The translations under genes were made by a program, and so were the position numbers. A DNA stretch of 31,887 bases from Pseudomonadota bacterium. GTDB taxonomy: Bacteria > Pseudomonadota > Alphaproteobacteria > Rhizobiales > Hyphomicrobiaceae. The stretch lies in the NCBI GenBank assembly GCA_023430315.1, contig JAEZAW010000198.1:1-31887 (forward strand). The letters are read 5' to 3'. Every line of letters starts with the position of its first letter. Position 1 is the stretch's first letter. Below are positions 22,869-31,007 of the stretch, in pieces. Under the pieces are notes generated by a model that worked only from the letters and a program-made list of their open reading frames with translations, did not search any database and was not told where the DNA came from.

Positions 22869-24215
22869 TCAACTCAATCGAAGCCGCGCTTCGGGCGACC
22901 AGCTCCGGCAGAGGAGCACCAAAAGGATCAGCGCTCCGACAAAGAGCGTCGACTGCGCAATATTGAGGGGCGTGGCAGCGAGCAGATTTGTCGCCGGCAG
23001 ATATGTGCCAACGAGGACGTAGCTCGCGCCGAGCCACACGACGTGTCGTATGTTGCCCGTCGCGAGCAGTAGCGCGAACATGGGCAGCGTGATGCCATAG
23101 TGATGCTCCCACGCAACCGGCGACGCGAGCGTGAGACAAAGACCCATGATGGCGAAGTCACGAGCACGTCCCGCCTCACTCTCCGGGGTGCGTGTAAACA
23201 TCGCGAGCAACAGAAGCAACACGCCGGCGATGACCGTCACAGCATGGACCCAAGTGCTATTCGGCGCGCGGCTGCTGAAATCAGTACTATTGTAGATCAA
23301 AGGATCCGAGAAGCTCAGCAAGCGATTGAGCACGCCGTTGAGCGACTGGTTCGCATAGTAGAGCTCACCGTTTTCGGAGAGCACGCGCAGCACGCGGAAA
23401 TAGTCCAGATGATTGGCAACGCCGTAGATCGCGACCGACATTGCGACGCCGATTATCACGGTTGCGGCGAACGTCGCGGCGAACGGCCATGCGCGCCGCA
23501 GAGCCGCCCGCGCGAGGAACAGGCCGAAGTGCGGCTTGACGAGCGTGATCAACCCAATCAGGAAGCCCGACGCCGCTCTCTTGCCTCTCGCCCAGAGAAG
23601 AAGCGCAAGCGCGAAGACGGCGTTGATCCACACTTGGATCTGGCCAAGCGTGTAGGCCTTGACGATCGGATAAAACGTGAGCGACAGCGCGAGCACGGCA
23701 ACAGCGCGAAGAACAACCAGAGTGCGCCGATCATCGGAGAGCCCTGTCTGCTTCAACGCGCGTTCCATGAGAGCGAACGTTGCAACGAAGCCGAACGCAA
23801 TGAATGCCCAGCCGAGGACATCGTTGATGGTCAGCGTCGCGTAGACGATGTGCTTGTATGTTCTGACGTTGTCGACGCCCGCGACATGCAGCATCGCCTC
23901 GAACGCAAACAGTGACGTCAGCGGATACTGGAAGCGTTGGCCGCGAGTGAAGAACAGCTCGGAATAGACGCCCTGCGTTCCCGGATGCCTCAGATAGTCG
24001 ATGGCGGACATCATCACGCTCCAGGAGTCGTCGACGCTTTGGCCGCGAAGAACGTCCAGGGTATGATGTAGCGCAGTTTCGTTGTACGGCGGTGGCACGG
24101 CGAGCCAAAGAACGGCATTCGGCACGAGCACGCCGAGAAGCAGGAAGAGCCATAGTCCGGCCGTGACGGTCGTCGCCTTCAGTTCTGTGCGACGCGCACC
24201 CTGCCGTGAGCTCAA
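22869..24215 (-). CDS. Polytopic membrane glycosyltransferase, GT87/DUF2029-like
   Basis: A 448-residue membrane protein with roughly ten hydrophobic segments and no other domain. The periplasmic loop after the first segment (DVLRGQSVDDSW; FQYPLTSLFAFEAML) and the LVKPHFGLFLARAALRRAWP stretch are the usual pieces of the GT87 family. That family contains polyprenyl-phosphate-dependent mannosyltransferases of the GT-C fold; the donor and acceptor here are unknown. The start lies 7 bp after the phnA stop on the same strand, so it is probably cotranscribed with the phosphonate gene. It converges with tenA with only 4 bp between them. Confidence 0.75.
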   Translation of the reverse strand: MSSRQGARRTELKATTVTAGLWLFLLLGVLVPNAVLWLAVPPPYNETALHHTLDVLRGQSVDDSWSVMMSAIDYLRHPGTQGVYSELFFTRGQRFQYPLTSLFAFEAMLHVAGVDNVRTYKHIVYATLTINDVLGWAFIAFGFVATFALMERALKQTGLSDDRRTLVVLRAVAVLALSLTFYPIVKAYTLGQIQVWINAVFALALLLWARGKRAASGFLIGLITLVKPHFGLFLARAALRRAWPFAATFAATVIIGVAMSVAIYGVANHLDYFRVLRVLSENGELYYANQSLNGVLNRLLSFSDPLIYNSTDFSSRAPNSTWVHAVTVIAGVLLLLLAMFTRTPESEAGRARDFAIMGLCLTLASPVAWEHHYGITLPMFALLLATGNIRHVVWLGASYVLVGTYLPATNLLAATPLNIAQSTLFVGALILLVLLCRSWSPEARLRLS

Positions 24216-24221
24216 CGTCGC

Positions 24222-25454
24222 CTACTCCAGCCTGTTGAGAGCAACCTCAAAGGCGTCGAAATTGCGGAGCGGAATCGGCAGTGGCGTGGCAAGACGCCGG
24301 TTCGCAATCATGGGCACGCGCTGCTCGGAAAGCCCACCGTGCGAGCGCAAGGGCTCATCGAGGCCCGAGAGATCGTGCCGCTCGGGTGCCGTGCCGAGCA
24401 CCTTGTGGCGCTCCGAGAGCACGACGATATCGCCGATGCGGTCCGGCGGCAGAGCGAACTGCTTGCAGGCAATGTCCTTCGCGCACGCCATCTCGATACC
24501 ATCGATCTCCCAGAGCTTTTCGAGCAGGCGGGGCACCGCGGAGATATCAGGCACATGCACCGTCGCGAAGCCGCCGAGCGCGCCGTGGTGTGCAACGTAT
24601 GGGTCCGTAATGGGCAGGATCACGCGCGCGACGCCTTTGCCCAGCCAGTCATCGAACAAGGTCTGGAGATAGATGACGTCCGGCGCGCCATCGGGCGTGT
24701 GCTTGTCGTTCATACCGTGATCGGCCGTCGCGAGGATGGTACAGCCGAGGCGGTCGAGCGCAGCAAGATAGCCGTCGATCATGCCGTAGAAGCTATTTGC
24801 GATTGCCGTGCCGGGACCGACCTTGTGCTGGATGTAGTCGGTCGTCGAGAGATACATGAGGTCGGGGCGATAGCGCTCGACGAGCTTGACGCCTGCGGCG
24901 AACACGAACTCCGAAAGATCGGCGGAATAGACCTCGGGCACAGGCTTGCCGACCATTTCGAGCACGCCTTCGATGCCGTTCGCGCCGCGTGTCGCCTGAT
25001 CGGCCCGCTCCGATGAGAAGGCGATCGCGCGGCCACTCGCATAGTCGAGGCCGTTCGAGAGCAGCAGGCGCAGCTTGTCTTTCGCGGTCACCATGGCGAC
25101 CTTCGCGCCCGCATCGTGGAAGGCCGCGAGGATAGTCGGCGCGCGCATGAACTTGGGATCGTTCATCATCACTTCGGTGCCGGTAGCAGCATCGTAGAAG
25201 AAATTGCCCGCAATGCCGTGCACGGCCGGCGGACGCCCCGTGATGATCGAGAGATTGTTCGGGTTCGTAAAGCTCGGGATGACGCTCTCGGCGTGCGTGT
25301 GCAGTCCTTCGCGCATGAAGCGGGCGAACGTCGGCGCAACGCCGGCCTCAATGGCCGCTTCGATATAGCCAGGCTCGGAACCGTCGAGACAGATCACGAC
25401 CGTCGGCCGCTTGGGAAGGTGATAACTCCGCCCGTTGCAGGTTACTTCCGCCAT
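24222..25454 (-). CDS. phnA: Phosphonoacetate hydrolase
   Basis: Alkaline-phosphatase-superfamily zinc enzyme of 410 residues that cleaves the C-P bond of phosphonoacetate to acetate and phosphate. Ligands and catalytic residues at family spacing are D24 (CLDGSEPGY), nucleophile T63 (SFTNPNNLS), K126 and K128 (TAKDKLR), D206 and H210 (TTDYIQHK), D245-H246 (TADHGMND) and H372 (LRSHGGLSEQ). Length and these motifs separate it from general nucleotide pyrophosphatases. The usual partners PhnW (aminotransferase) and PhnY (dehydrogenase) are not in the window. It sits instead after a CoA-ester catabolic set and a 104-residue unknown, with an 18-bp gap upstream. Confidence 0.92.
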   Translation of the reverse strand: MAEVTCNGRSYHLPKRPTVVICLDGSEPGYIEAAIEAGVAPTFARFMREGLHTHAESVIPSFTNPNNLSIITGRPPAVHGIAGNFFYDAATGTEVMMNDPKFMRAPTILAAFHDAGAKVAMVTAKDKLRLLLSNGLDYASGRAIAFSSERADQATRGANGIEGVLEMVGKPVPEVYSADLSEFVFAAGVKLVERYRPDLMYLSTTDYIQHKVGPGTAIANSFYGMIDGYLAALDRLGCTILATADHGMNDKHTPDGAPDVIYLQTLFDDWLGKGVARVILPITDPYVAHHGALGGFATVHVPDISAVPRLLEKLWEIDGIEMACAKDIACKQFALPPDRIGDIVVLSERHKVLGTAPERHDLSGLDEPLRSHGGLSEQRVPMIANRRLATPLPIPLRNFDAFEVALNRLE

Positions 25455-25471
25455 GGTCCGCTTCCCCCTTG

Positions 25472-25786
25472 CTATGCGATGCGAGAACGGAAATTCGCCT
25501 CGAAGCGCTTCAGATTATAGTTGTTCTTGCCCCAGTCGAAGATCACGGTGCGAAGCACGCTGTGGCTCGAAGCCTCGACGAGGGTGCGCCCCGCGCCCGC
25601 ATTGCTGAGCCGCACGGTCATGACCTCACCGATGCTGCGCCAGTTGAGAGGCGTGCGCGCCGTCACGATATAGCCGTCACGGCCAAACTTGTAGCAGCGC
25701 ATATCGTTGAGCGCCTGCACCATCGGCGCGAGCAGGTCGTCCGGCGTACCCTCGATCTCGAATGATACCTGCTTGCTGACCGCCAT
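25472..25786 (-). CDS. Small conserved-looking protein of unknown function
   Basis: A 104-residue soluble protein with alternating strands and a helical middle and no signal peptide or membrane segment. Notable stretches are CYKFGRDGYIVTARTPLNW and FDWGKNNYNLKRFEANF. I do not recognise the family; a compact alpha/beta fold is likely. It lies 31 bp after the ketopantoate-reductase-like gene and 17 bp before phnA on the same strand, so it is almost certainly part of that operon. Codon use looks like that of its neighbours, which supports it being real. Confidence 0.75.
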   Translation of the reverse strand: MAVSKQVSFEIEGTPDDLLAPMVQALNDMRCYKFGRDGYIVTARTPLNWRSIGEVMTVRLSNAGAGRTLVEASSHSVLRTVIFDWGKNNYNLKRFEANFRSRIA

Positions 25787-25817
25787 CTTGCCCCCGACAT
25801 GCCGCGCGGAACAGCAG

Positions 25818-26741
25818 TCACTTGAAGCCGGATTCCTTCGCCTTCAGCAATGCGACCACCACCGAGTTCACCGGCGTCGCGATGCCGACCTTCGCACCCT
25901 CGCGCGGGATGGCACCATTTATATTGTCGACCTCAGCGCGCCGCCCGGCCAGATGATCGAGCAGCATGGATGGCCGCGCGCCCTGGATCTTCTGCCCGAA
26001 CTCGCGCACGTAGCGAACGGGATCGTCGAAATCGAGCGTGATCCCCTTGGCGCGTGCCACCTGATAAGCCTCGTGCGCACAGGCAGCCGCAATGCTCCAC
26101 GCGCTCGGGTTCGCCTGCACCTCGCCGACGCGGAGCCCTGTGATGGCACACGGTCCCGAGTACGTGCAGTTGCAGATGAGCTTTTCCCAGACCATCTTGT
26201 GAATGTCGTCGAAGGTCAGGACCTTGAAGCCGCCGGCGCGCCAAGCTTCCGCGACCGCTTCGAGACGCGGCGTCTTACCGCCATCCATCTCGCCGAGGCG
26301 CAGGAATTCCATGCCGTTGTGATGCGCATGGCCAGGGCCTTTCATCGAGGCGCCGAAGCCGCCGACCACGCCGAGCATGATGCGCTTCGAGCCGACCACA
26401 TCGGCGACGATGTCGGCGCTGCCGAGTCCGTTCTGAATGGCGAGGATGGGCGCGTCTGGCTTGCCCACCTGAAGCGCCGCTTTGGCACCCGCGCCGACGC
26501 CGTCGTATTTCGTCGCGACGATGACGAGATCGGCATCCTTCACGTCGGCAGGATTGGTCGTCGCATTCATGCGCACGGTGCGGTCACCGGACGCGCCTTC
26601 GACGCGCAGACCTTTCTCGCGGATGGCATCGACGTGCTCTTTCCACGTGTCGATAGCCCAGACATCGTGCTTGCCCTGGTCGGCGAGGAGCGCGGCATAG
26701 ACCGAGCCCATGGCACCGACACCGATGATCGCGATTTTCAT
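25818..26741 (-). CDS. Ketopantoate reductase (PanE/ApbA) family oxidoreductase
   Basis: NADP-dependent 2-dehydropantoate 2-reductase family member of 307 residues. The N-terminus has the Rossmann loop IGVGAMGSVYAALLA. TKYDGVGAGAKAAL and IQNGLGSADIVADVVG follow, and the catalytic Lys region MVWEKLICNCTYS sits near residue 180. The C-terminal helical domain contains KIQGARPSMLLDHLAGRRAE and VDNINGAI, matching the KxxxSSMxQDxxxGRxTEIDxxNG signature except that the family SS is PS. Many members of the family act on other 2-keto acids, and the operon setting (beta-oxidation-like genes, phnA) points away from pantothenate synthesis. Substrate unknown. Confidence 0.88.
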   Translation of the reverse strand: MKIAIIGVGAMGSVYAALLADQGKHDVWAIDTWKEHVDAIREKGLRVEGASGDRTVRMNATTNPADVKDADLVIVATKYDGVGAGAKAALQVGKPDAPILAIQNGLGSADIVADVVGSKRIMLGVVGGFGASMKGPGHAHHNGMEFLRLGEMDGGKTPRLEAVAEAWRAGGFKVLTFDDIHKMVWEKLICNCTYSGPCAITGLRVGEVQANPSAWSIAAACAHEAYQVARAKGITLDFDDPVRYVREFGQKIQGARPSMLLDHLAGRRAEVDNINGAIPREGAKVGIATPVNSVVVALLKAKESGFK

Positions 26742-26770
26742 GGGTGTTTCCGTCCCTGATACTTATTCGT

Positions 26771-27952
26771 TTAGTAGCTGCGCGGCATTCCGAGCACGTT
26801 CTGGCCGATGAAGGCGAGGACCATGTTCGTGGAGATCGGTGCCGTCTGATATAGGCGCGCCTCGCGCCACTTTCGTTCGATGCCGTATTCGCGCGCATAG
26901 CCGAAGCCGCCGAACGTCTGCAGGCAGGCTTCGCCGGCTTTCCACGCGGCGTCGGCTGCGAGCATCTTGCCGATGTTGGCTTCGGTGCCGCACTCACGGC
27001 ACGCTTCGAACAACGTCGTGCCGCGGCGCACGACCAGCTCGGCCGCCATCAGCTCGGCATAGGCGCGCGCGATTGGGAACTGCACGCCCTGGTTCTTGCC
27101 GATCGGGTTGCCGAACACGACGCGCTCGTTGGCGTACTCCGTCGCGCGCTTGATGAAGTACTTCGCATCGCCGAGGCATTCCGACGAGATCAGCAGGCGC
27201 TCAGCATTCATGCTGGAGAGAATGTAGCGGAAGCCCATACCCTCCTCGCCGATCAGCGCATCCGGCGGCACCTCGAGATTGTCGAAGAAGACCTCACAGG
27301 TGTTGTGGTTGATCATGGCGTCGATCTTCTTGATCTCGACGCCGCGGCCCTTGGCTTCGCGCAGATCCACGAGGAAGACGGAGAGGCCGTCCGTGCGCCG
27401 CTTGACCTGATCGACGGGCGTCGTGCGCGCGAGCAGCAGCATGAGATCCGAGTGCAGAACGCGGCTCGTCCAGACCTTCTGGCCGTTCACGATGTACTTG
27501 TTTCCGCGCTTCTCGGCTTTCGTCTTGAGCTGGGTCGTATCCGATCCCGTCGTCGGCTCGGTGACGCCGAAGGCCTGGAGGCGCAGCTTGCCCGAGGCGA
27601 TGTCGGGCAGATATCGACGCTTCTGCTCTTCCGAGCCGTGCTTGAGCACGGTGCCCATGGTGTACATCTGGGCGTGGCAGGCAGCAGCGTTGCAGCCGGA
27701 CTCGTGGATGGTCTCCAGCACGGCGCAGCCAGCCGAGAGCGGCAGACCCGAACCGCCGTACTCCTCGGGAATGAGACAGCCGAGATAGCCGCCGTCCGTC
27801 AGAGCCTGAACGAATTCCTTTGGATACTCGGAAGCCGCGTCGAGCTTCATCCAGTATTCGTTCGGGAACTGCTCGCAGATGGCGCGGACACCCTCGCGGA
27901 TCTCCGACCACTGCGGGTCGATCGGCATTGTCAGCTCGTCGGTACTCGTCAT
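26771..27952 (-). CDS. Acyl-CoA dehydrogenase with a relocated catalytic base
   Basis: FAD-dependent acyl-CoA dehydrogenase of 393 residues, complete (N-terminal helical, middle beta and C-terminal helical domains). AFGVTEPTTGSDTTQLKTKA is the FAD/substrate signature (about residues 127-146) and QTFGGFGYAREYGIER is the C-terminal one. Where most family members have YEGTxEI with the catalytic Glu, this protein reads LYQTAPISTNM. A Glu at 251 (MNAERLLIS) occupies the position used as base by isovaleryl-CoA dehydrogenase (LDLERL). That suggests activity on a branched or otherwise unusual acyl-CoA. It is flanked by the HMG-CoA-lyase-like gene and the PanE-like gene with 17- and 29-bp gaps. Confidence 0.9.
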   Translation of the reverse strand: MTSTDELTMPIDPQWSEIREGVRAICEQFPNEYWMKLDAASEYPKEFVQALTDGGYLGCLIPEEYGGSGLPLSAGCAVLETIHESGCNAAACHAQMYTMGTVLKHGSEEQKRRYLPDIASGKLRLQAFGVTEPTTGSDTTQLKTKAEKRGNKYIVNGQKVWTSRVLHSDLMLLLARTTPVDQVKRRTDGLSVFLVDLREAKGRGVEIKKIDAMINHNTCEVFFDNLEVPPDALIGEEGMGFRYILSSMNAERLLISSECLGDAKYFIKRATEYANERVVFGNPIGKNQGVQFPIARAYAELMAAELVVRRGTTLFEACRECGTEANIGKMLAADAAWKAGEACLQTFGGFGYAREYGIERKWREARLYQTAPISTNMVLAFIGQNVLGMPRSY

Positions 27953-27969
27953 CGATCGGTGCGTCCCTA

Positions 27970-28914
27970 TTATTCGGCCGCCATGCGGCGCGAGGGCGGA
28001 CTGAAGCCCTTGGGCAGTCCGGCGCGGAAGATGGTGCCGTAGAAGCTTTCGTCCGGCAGCGTCGCCTCCGCAATTCGGCGCGCCTCGCGATAGAGATCGA
28101 GATCGACGCCCGTGCGGATGCCCTGCTTCTCGAACATGAACACCAGGTCCTCCATGACGATATTGCCGGAGGCACCGGGCGCGAAGGGACAGCCGCCAAG
28201 CCCGCCCGTCGAGGCATCGAAGCCGGTGACACCCGCTTCGAGCGCGGCATAGGCGTTGGCGAGGCCGAGACCGCGCGTATCGTGGAAGTGGCAGTACACG
28301 GGCTTGCCCGCCGCGAGCTTCACGACTTGATCAAAGAGACTCTTCACGGCACCAGGCGCGGCATAGCCGACCGTATCGGCCAGCGTGATCTCGTCGGCGC
28401 CGAGGGCGAGATAGCGCTCGGCGAAGCTCACGACGCGCTTGGGGTCGACGCTCCCCTCGATCGTGCAGCCGAACGAGGTCGCGAGGCAGCCTTGGACGAT
28501 GATGTCCTTGTATTCCGGCTTTTCCTTCTTGAGCGCGACGACACTCTCGAACTCGGCAAAGGACTGATCCGGCGTCTTGCGGACGTTCGCGAGATTGTGT
28601 CCCTCGGAAACCGACAGCACGAAATTGATATTGCGGATGCCCGCCGCGAGCATGTTCTCGGCGCCCCTGCGGTTCGGCGCGAGCGCGGACATGCGCGGGC
28701 CGGGAATGTCGAGACTGGCGCGCGCGATGTCCGCGGCATCGGCAAACTGCGGGATGACCTTGGCGGGGACGAAGCTCGTTGCCTCGACCGCCGGCACACC
28801 GGCAGCCGCGACGGCCTTCAGCCACTTGATCTTGATCTCGGTCGGCACGAAGGACTTCACGAGCTGCAGGCCATCCCTCAGCCCCACCTCGCGGACGATG
28901 ACATTAGCACTCAT
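27970..28914 (-). CDS. Hydroxymethylglutaryl-CoA lyase family protein
   Basis: DRE-TIM metallolyase superfamily member of 314 residues. REVGLRDGLQ at residues 8-17 holds the catalytic Arg and metal-binding Asp, YCHFHDTRGLGLANAYAALE has the metal-binding His pair, and GGLGGCPFAPGASGN has the lyase Cys. These are the marks of HMG-CoA lyase, which splits 3-hydroxy-3-methylglutaryl-CoA into acetoacetate and acetyl-CoA. Related enzymes cleave other 3-hydroxy-3-methyl acyl-CoAs, so the exact substrate is open. Gaps of 21 bp and 17 bp to its neighbours show a single operon with the hydratase and dehydrogenase. Confidence 0.9.
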   Translation of the reverse strand: MSANVIVREVGLRDGLQLVKSFVPTEIKIKWLKAVAAAGVPAVEATSFVPAKVIPQFADAADIARASLDIPGPRMSALAPNRRGAENMLAAGIRNINFVLSVSEGHNLANVRKTPDQSFAEFESVVALKKEKPEYKDIIVQGCLATSFGCTIEGSVDPKRVVSFAERYLALGADEITLADTVGYAAPGAVKSLFDQVVKLAAGKPVYCHFHDTRGLGLANAYAALEAGVTGFDASTGGLGGCPFAPGASGNIVMEDLVFMFEKQGIRTGVDLDLYREARRIAEATLPDESFYGTIFRAGLPKGFSPPSRRMAAE

Positions 28915-28935
28915 GGGCGTCTGCCTCCTCGTATC

Positions 28936-29736
28936 TCACTGTCCCTTGTAGACCGGCTTGCGCTTCTCGTTGAAGGCATTGATGCCTTCCTGGCGATCCT
29001 CGGTGACCACTGTGCGGTTGTAGGCCTCGATTTCATAGGCATAGCCATCAGCACGGCCGAGGTCGCTCGCGCGATCCATGGACTTCTTGGCCTGGCGCAC
29101 GCTAACCGGTGCATTGCTTGCGATCTTGCGCGCGACGGCGAGCACCTCGTCCATGAGCTGCGGACCTGGCACGACCTTGTTGATCATGCCCCAGGCGAGA
29201 CCATCGATCGCGGTAAAGGGCGCGCCGGTGAGAATAATCTCCTTGGCCCGGCGTACGCCGACGGCGCGCGGCAGGTTCTGCGTGCCCATGAGACCGGGCA
29301 TGATGCCGAGCGTCACCTCGGTGAGTGCGAAGCGGGCGTGCTCGGCGGCATAGACGAAGTCACTTGCGAGCGCGATTTCGAGACCGCCTGCATAAGCGTG
29401 TCCGTTGACCGCGGCAATGATCGGCACCGGGCAGTCCATCATGGCGCGCCCGATCTGCTCGACGACGGCGTGCTGCTGGCGCCACGTCTCGTCGGTCATG
29501 CCCTTGCGCTCTTTGAGATCGGCGCCGGTGCAGAAGCCGCGCTCGCCGGAACCCGTGATGACGAGGCAGGCCGCCTGATTGGGGTCGATGTAGAACTGCA
29601 TGAAGCAGTCGCGCAGCTCCCGCATCATCTGGGTCGTCATCGCGTTCAGCGCCTCGGGGCGGTTCATCGTGATGATGCCGACCTTATCCGGGCCGATCTC
29701 CAGCTTGATGGTCTCGTAGGCGGGATGTGCTGCCAT
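28936..29736 (-). CDS. Enoyl-CoA hydratase/isomerase family protein
   Basis: Single-domain crotonase of 266 residues. The oxyanion loop is FCTGADLKERKG and the first catalytic Glu is in AYAGGLEIALASDF. The second Glu is in FALTEVTLGIMPGLMG, and the C-terminus ends with GINAFNEKRKPVYKGQ. The RPEALNAMT and EGINAFNEKRKPVYKGQ segments are shared with methylglutaconyl-CoA hydratases of leucine breakdown, which would suit the HMG-CoA lyase and isovaleryl-type dehydrogenase next door. It is the first gene of the minus-strand catabolic operon, 122 bp after the GntR gene. Confidence 0.9.
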   Translation of the reverse strand: MAAHPAYETIKLEIGPDKVGIITMNRPEALNAMTTQMMRELRDCFMQFYIDPNQAACLVITGSGERGFCTGADLKERKGMTDETWRQQHAVVEQIGRAMMDCPVPIIAAVNGHAYAGGLEIALASDFVYAAEHARFALTEVTLGIMPGLMGTQNLPRAVGVRRAKEIILTGAPFTAIDGLAWGMINKVVPGPQLMDEVLAVARKIASNAPVSVRQAKKSMDRASDLGRADGYAYEIEAYNRTVVTEDRQEGINAFNEKRKPVYKGQ

Positions 29737-29858
29737 TCGTCGTCCTATGGGTCCGCGATCGGGCGCTTGGGCGCGCAGGGAAAATTGCTGCGCCCGGCAT
29801 ATCGCGCCCGGCCCGGTTTGGCCAGCCGGATGGCGCCGTAGGGGTATGCGCGAGGGCG

Positions 29859-30590
29859 TTAGAGGCGCGCGAAATAGTGGGCGCGGTCCAAGTGGGCGTG
29901 GCTAAGACGCCATTCGATGCGCCGCCCGCTCAGGTCATAGGTTACGCGGTCGATCGCGAGGAGCGGCGTGCCAGGTTTCACGTCCAGCCGTTCGGCGAGG
30001 CGCGCCGTAGCGGCGACCGCCGTCACCTGCTCCTCGGTGCGGGCGACATGGATGCCGTAGCGCTTCTGGAAGAGGTCGTAGAGCGTGTTCGGCACCTCGG
30101 CTTCCTGGTCGAGCCCTGGAAAGAGCCCTTCCGGCAGCACAATGCGATCGTCCATGAAGGCGTGGCCGGCGCGCGTGCGGATGCGCGAGATGCGGATGAC
30201 CCTCGCGCCCGCCTCCAATTCCAGCCGCCGGCGCTCCGCGGCAGTCGCCTCGCCGGTCGAAATACGGGCCGGATCGCTGTCCGGAAGCACCTGGGCGCCG
30301 CTCTCATCATAGATATTAAAGAAACGGAACAGCATGTGCGCGGGCGTGTGCTCCGCAACATAGGTGCCACTGCCCTGGCGGCGGACGACCACCTGCTCGG
30401 TCGTGAGCGCGTCCAGTGCCTTGCGTACCGTCCCCTGACTGACGCCCAGCTCCCGCGCCAGCTCCATTTCCGCCGGTAGCGCCGTCCCTGGGGGCCAATC
30501 CCCGCCGGTGATCCGTGCCAATACGACGGCCCTGACCCGCGCGTAAAGCGGAGCCCCATTCTCATCTGCCGCCAAACGAAGCTTGCGCAC
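29859..30590 (-). CDS. GntR/HutC-family transcriptional regulator with UTRA domain
   Basis: Regulator of about 243 residues. The N-terminal GntR winged helix is APLYARVRAVVLARITGG through LPAEMELARELGVSQGTVRK, then LTTEQVVVRRQGSGTYVAEH. A UTRA ligand-binding domain follows from about residue 90 to the end. I chose the GTG at 30590 (VRKLRLAADENGAPLY) because it gives the usual HutC length and leaves a perfect palindrome just upstream. The ATG at 30656 would put that palindrome inside the coding region. It is divergent from the UxaA-type genes and upstream of the CoA-ester operon, so it may control either or both, and itself. UTRA ligands are usually small acids or sugars. Confidence 0.88.
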   Translation of the reverse strand: MRKLRLAADENGAPLYARVRAVVLARITGGDWPPGTALPAEMELARELGVSQGTVRKALDALTTEQVVVRRQGSGTYVAEHTPAHMLFRFFNIYDESGAQVLPDSDPARISTGEATAAERRRLELEAGARVIRISRIRTRAGHAFMDDRIVLPEGLFPGLDQEAEVPNTLYDLFQKRYGIHVARTEEQVTAVAATARLAERLDVKPGTPLLAIDRVTYDLSGRRIEWRLSHAHLDRAHYFARL

Positions 30591-30623
30591 GAACCTGATC
30601 CCGGCTAGGTCATTGCAACCTGC

Positions 30624-30641
30624 AAGTCTTATATAAGACTT
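30624..30641. promoter_or_regulatory. Perfect 18-bp palindrome, likely GntR operator
   Basis: AAGTCTTATATAAGACTT is self-complementary over all 18 bases and is the most AT-rich stretch in this divergent gap. It lies 34 bp upstream of the proposed GntR start (minus strand) and 59 bp before the SAF-domain gene start (plus strand). GntR/HutC dimers bind such sites, and its TATAAG core would overlap a -10 region, fitting repression. No second copy was noticed in the window. Confidence 0.7.
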
Positions 30642-30699
30642 TGCCGGTCGCGTCATGTGCGGAAAAGCACGCCGCACGCTACTGAGGGAGAAAGGGCCC

Positions 30700-30996
30700 G
30701 TGTCCAAGTCCAACATTCCGCAGTTCCTGGTCCACAGTCCCAATGACAACGTCGGCGTCGTCGTCGTCGAGGACCTGAAGGCTGGAACCAAGATGCTCGG
30801 CGTCATCACCGAGAACGACACCACGATCCACGTCACTGCCAAGCACGACATCCCGATCGGCCACAAGATCGCACTCAAGGATCTGAAAGAGGGCGACACC
30901 GTCATCAAGTACGGCGAGGACGTCGGTCGCATGACGGGCGGCGCCAAGACGGGCGAGCACGTCCACGTCCACAATCATCGGACCAAGCGCTGGTAG
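30700..30996 (+). CDS. SAF-domain small subunit of a UxaA-family dehydratase
   Basis: A 98-residue protein matching the N-terminal SAF domain of altronate/galactarate dehydratases, here encoded as its own gene. Typical stretches are DNVGVVVVEDLKAG, ITENDTTIHVTAKHDIPIGH and the His-rich end GEHVHVHNHR. The GTG at 30700 is preferred: AGGGAG ends ten bases before it and the homologous region begins at once, while a TTG further upstream would add fifteen unrelated residues. The large subunit starts 11 bp downstream. Split SAF/large-subunit pairs include altronate dehydratase-like enzymes and the sulfolactate sulfo-lyase SuyAB, so the substrate is undecided. Confidence 0.85.
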   Translation: MSKSNIPQFLVHSPNDNVGVVVVEDLKAGTKMLGVITENDTTIHVTAKHDIPIGHKIALKDLKEGDTVIKYGEDVGRMTGGAKTGEHVHVHNHRTKRW

Positions 30997-31007
30997 GAGA
31001 CAGGCAC

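Noticed and set aside
30657..30974. Upstream extension of the GntR regulator
   Set aside because: It runs antisense through the SAF-domain gene and the palindromic operator; the GntR domain begins only after residue 120 of that long frame.
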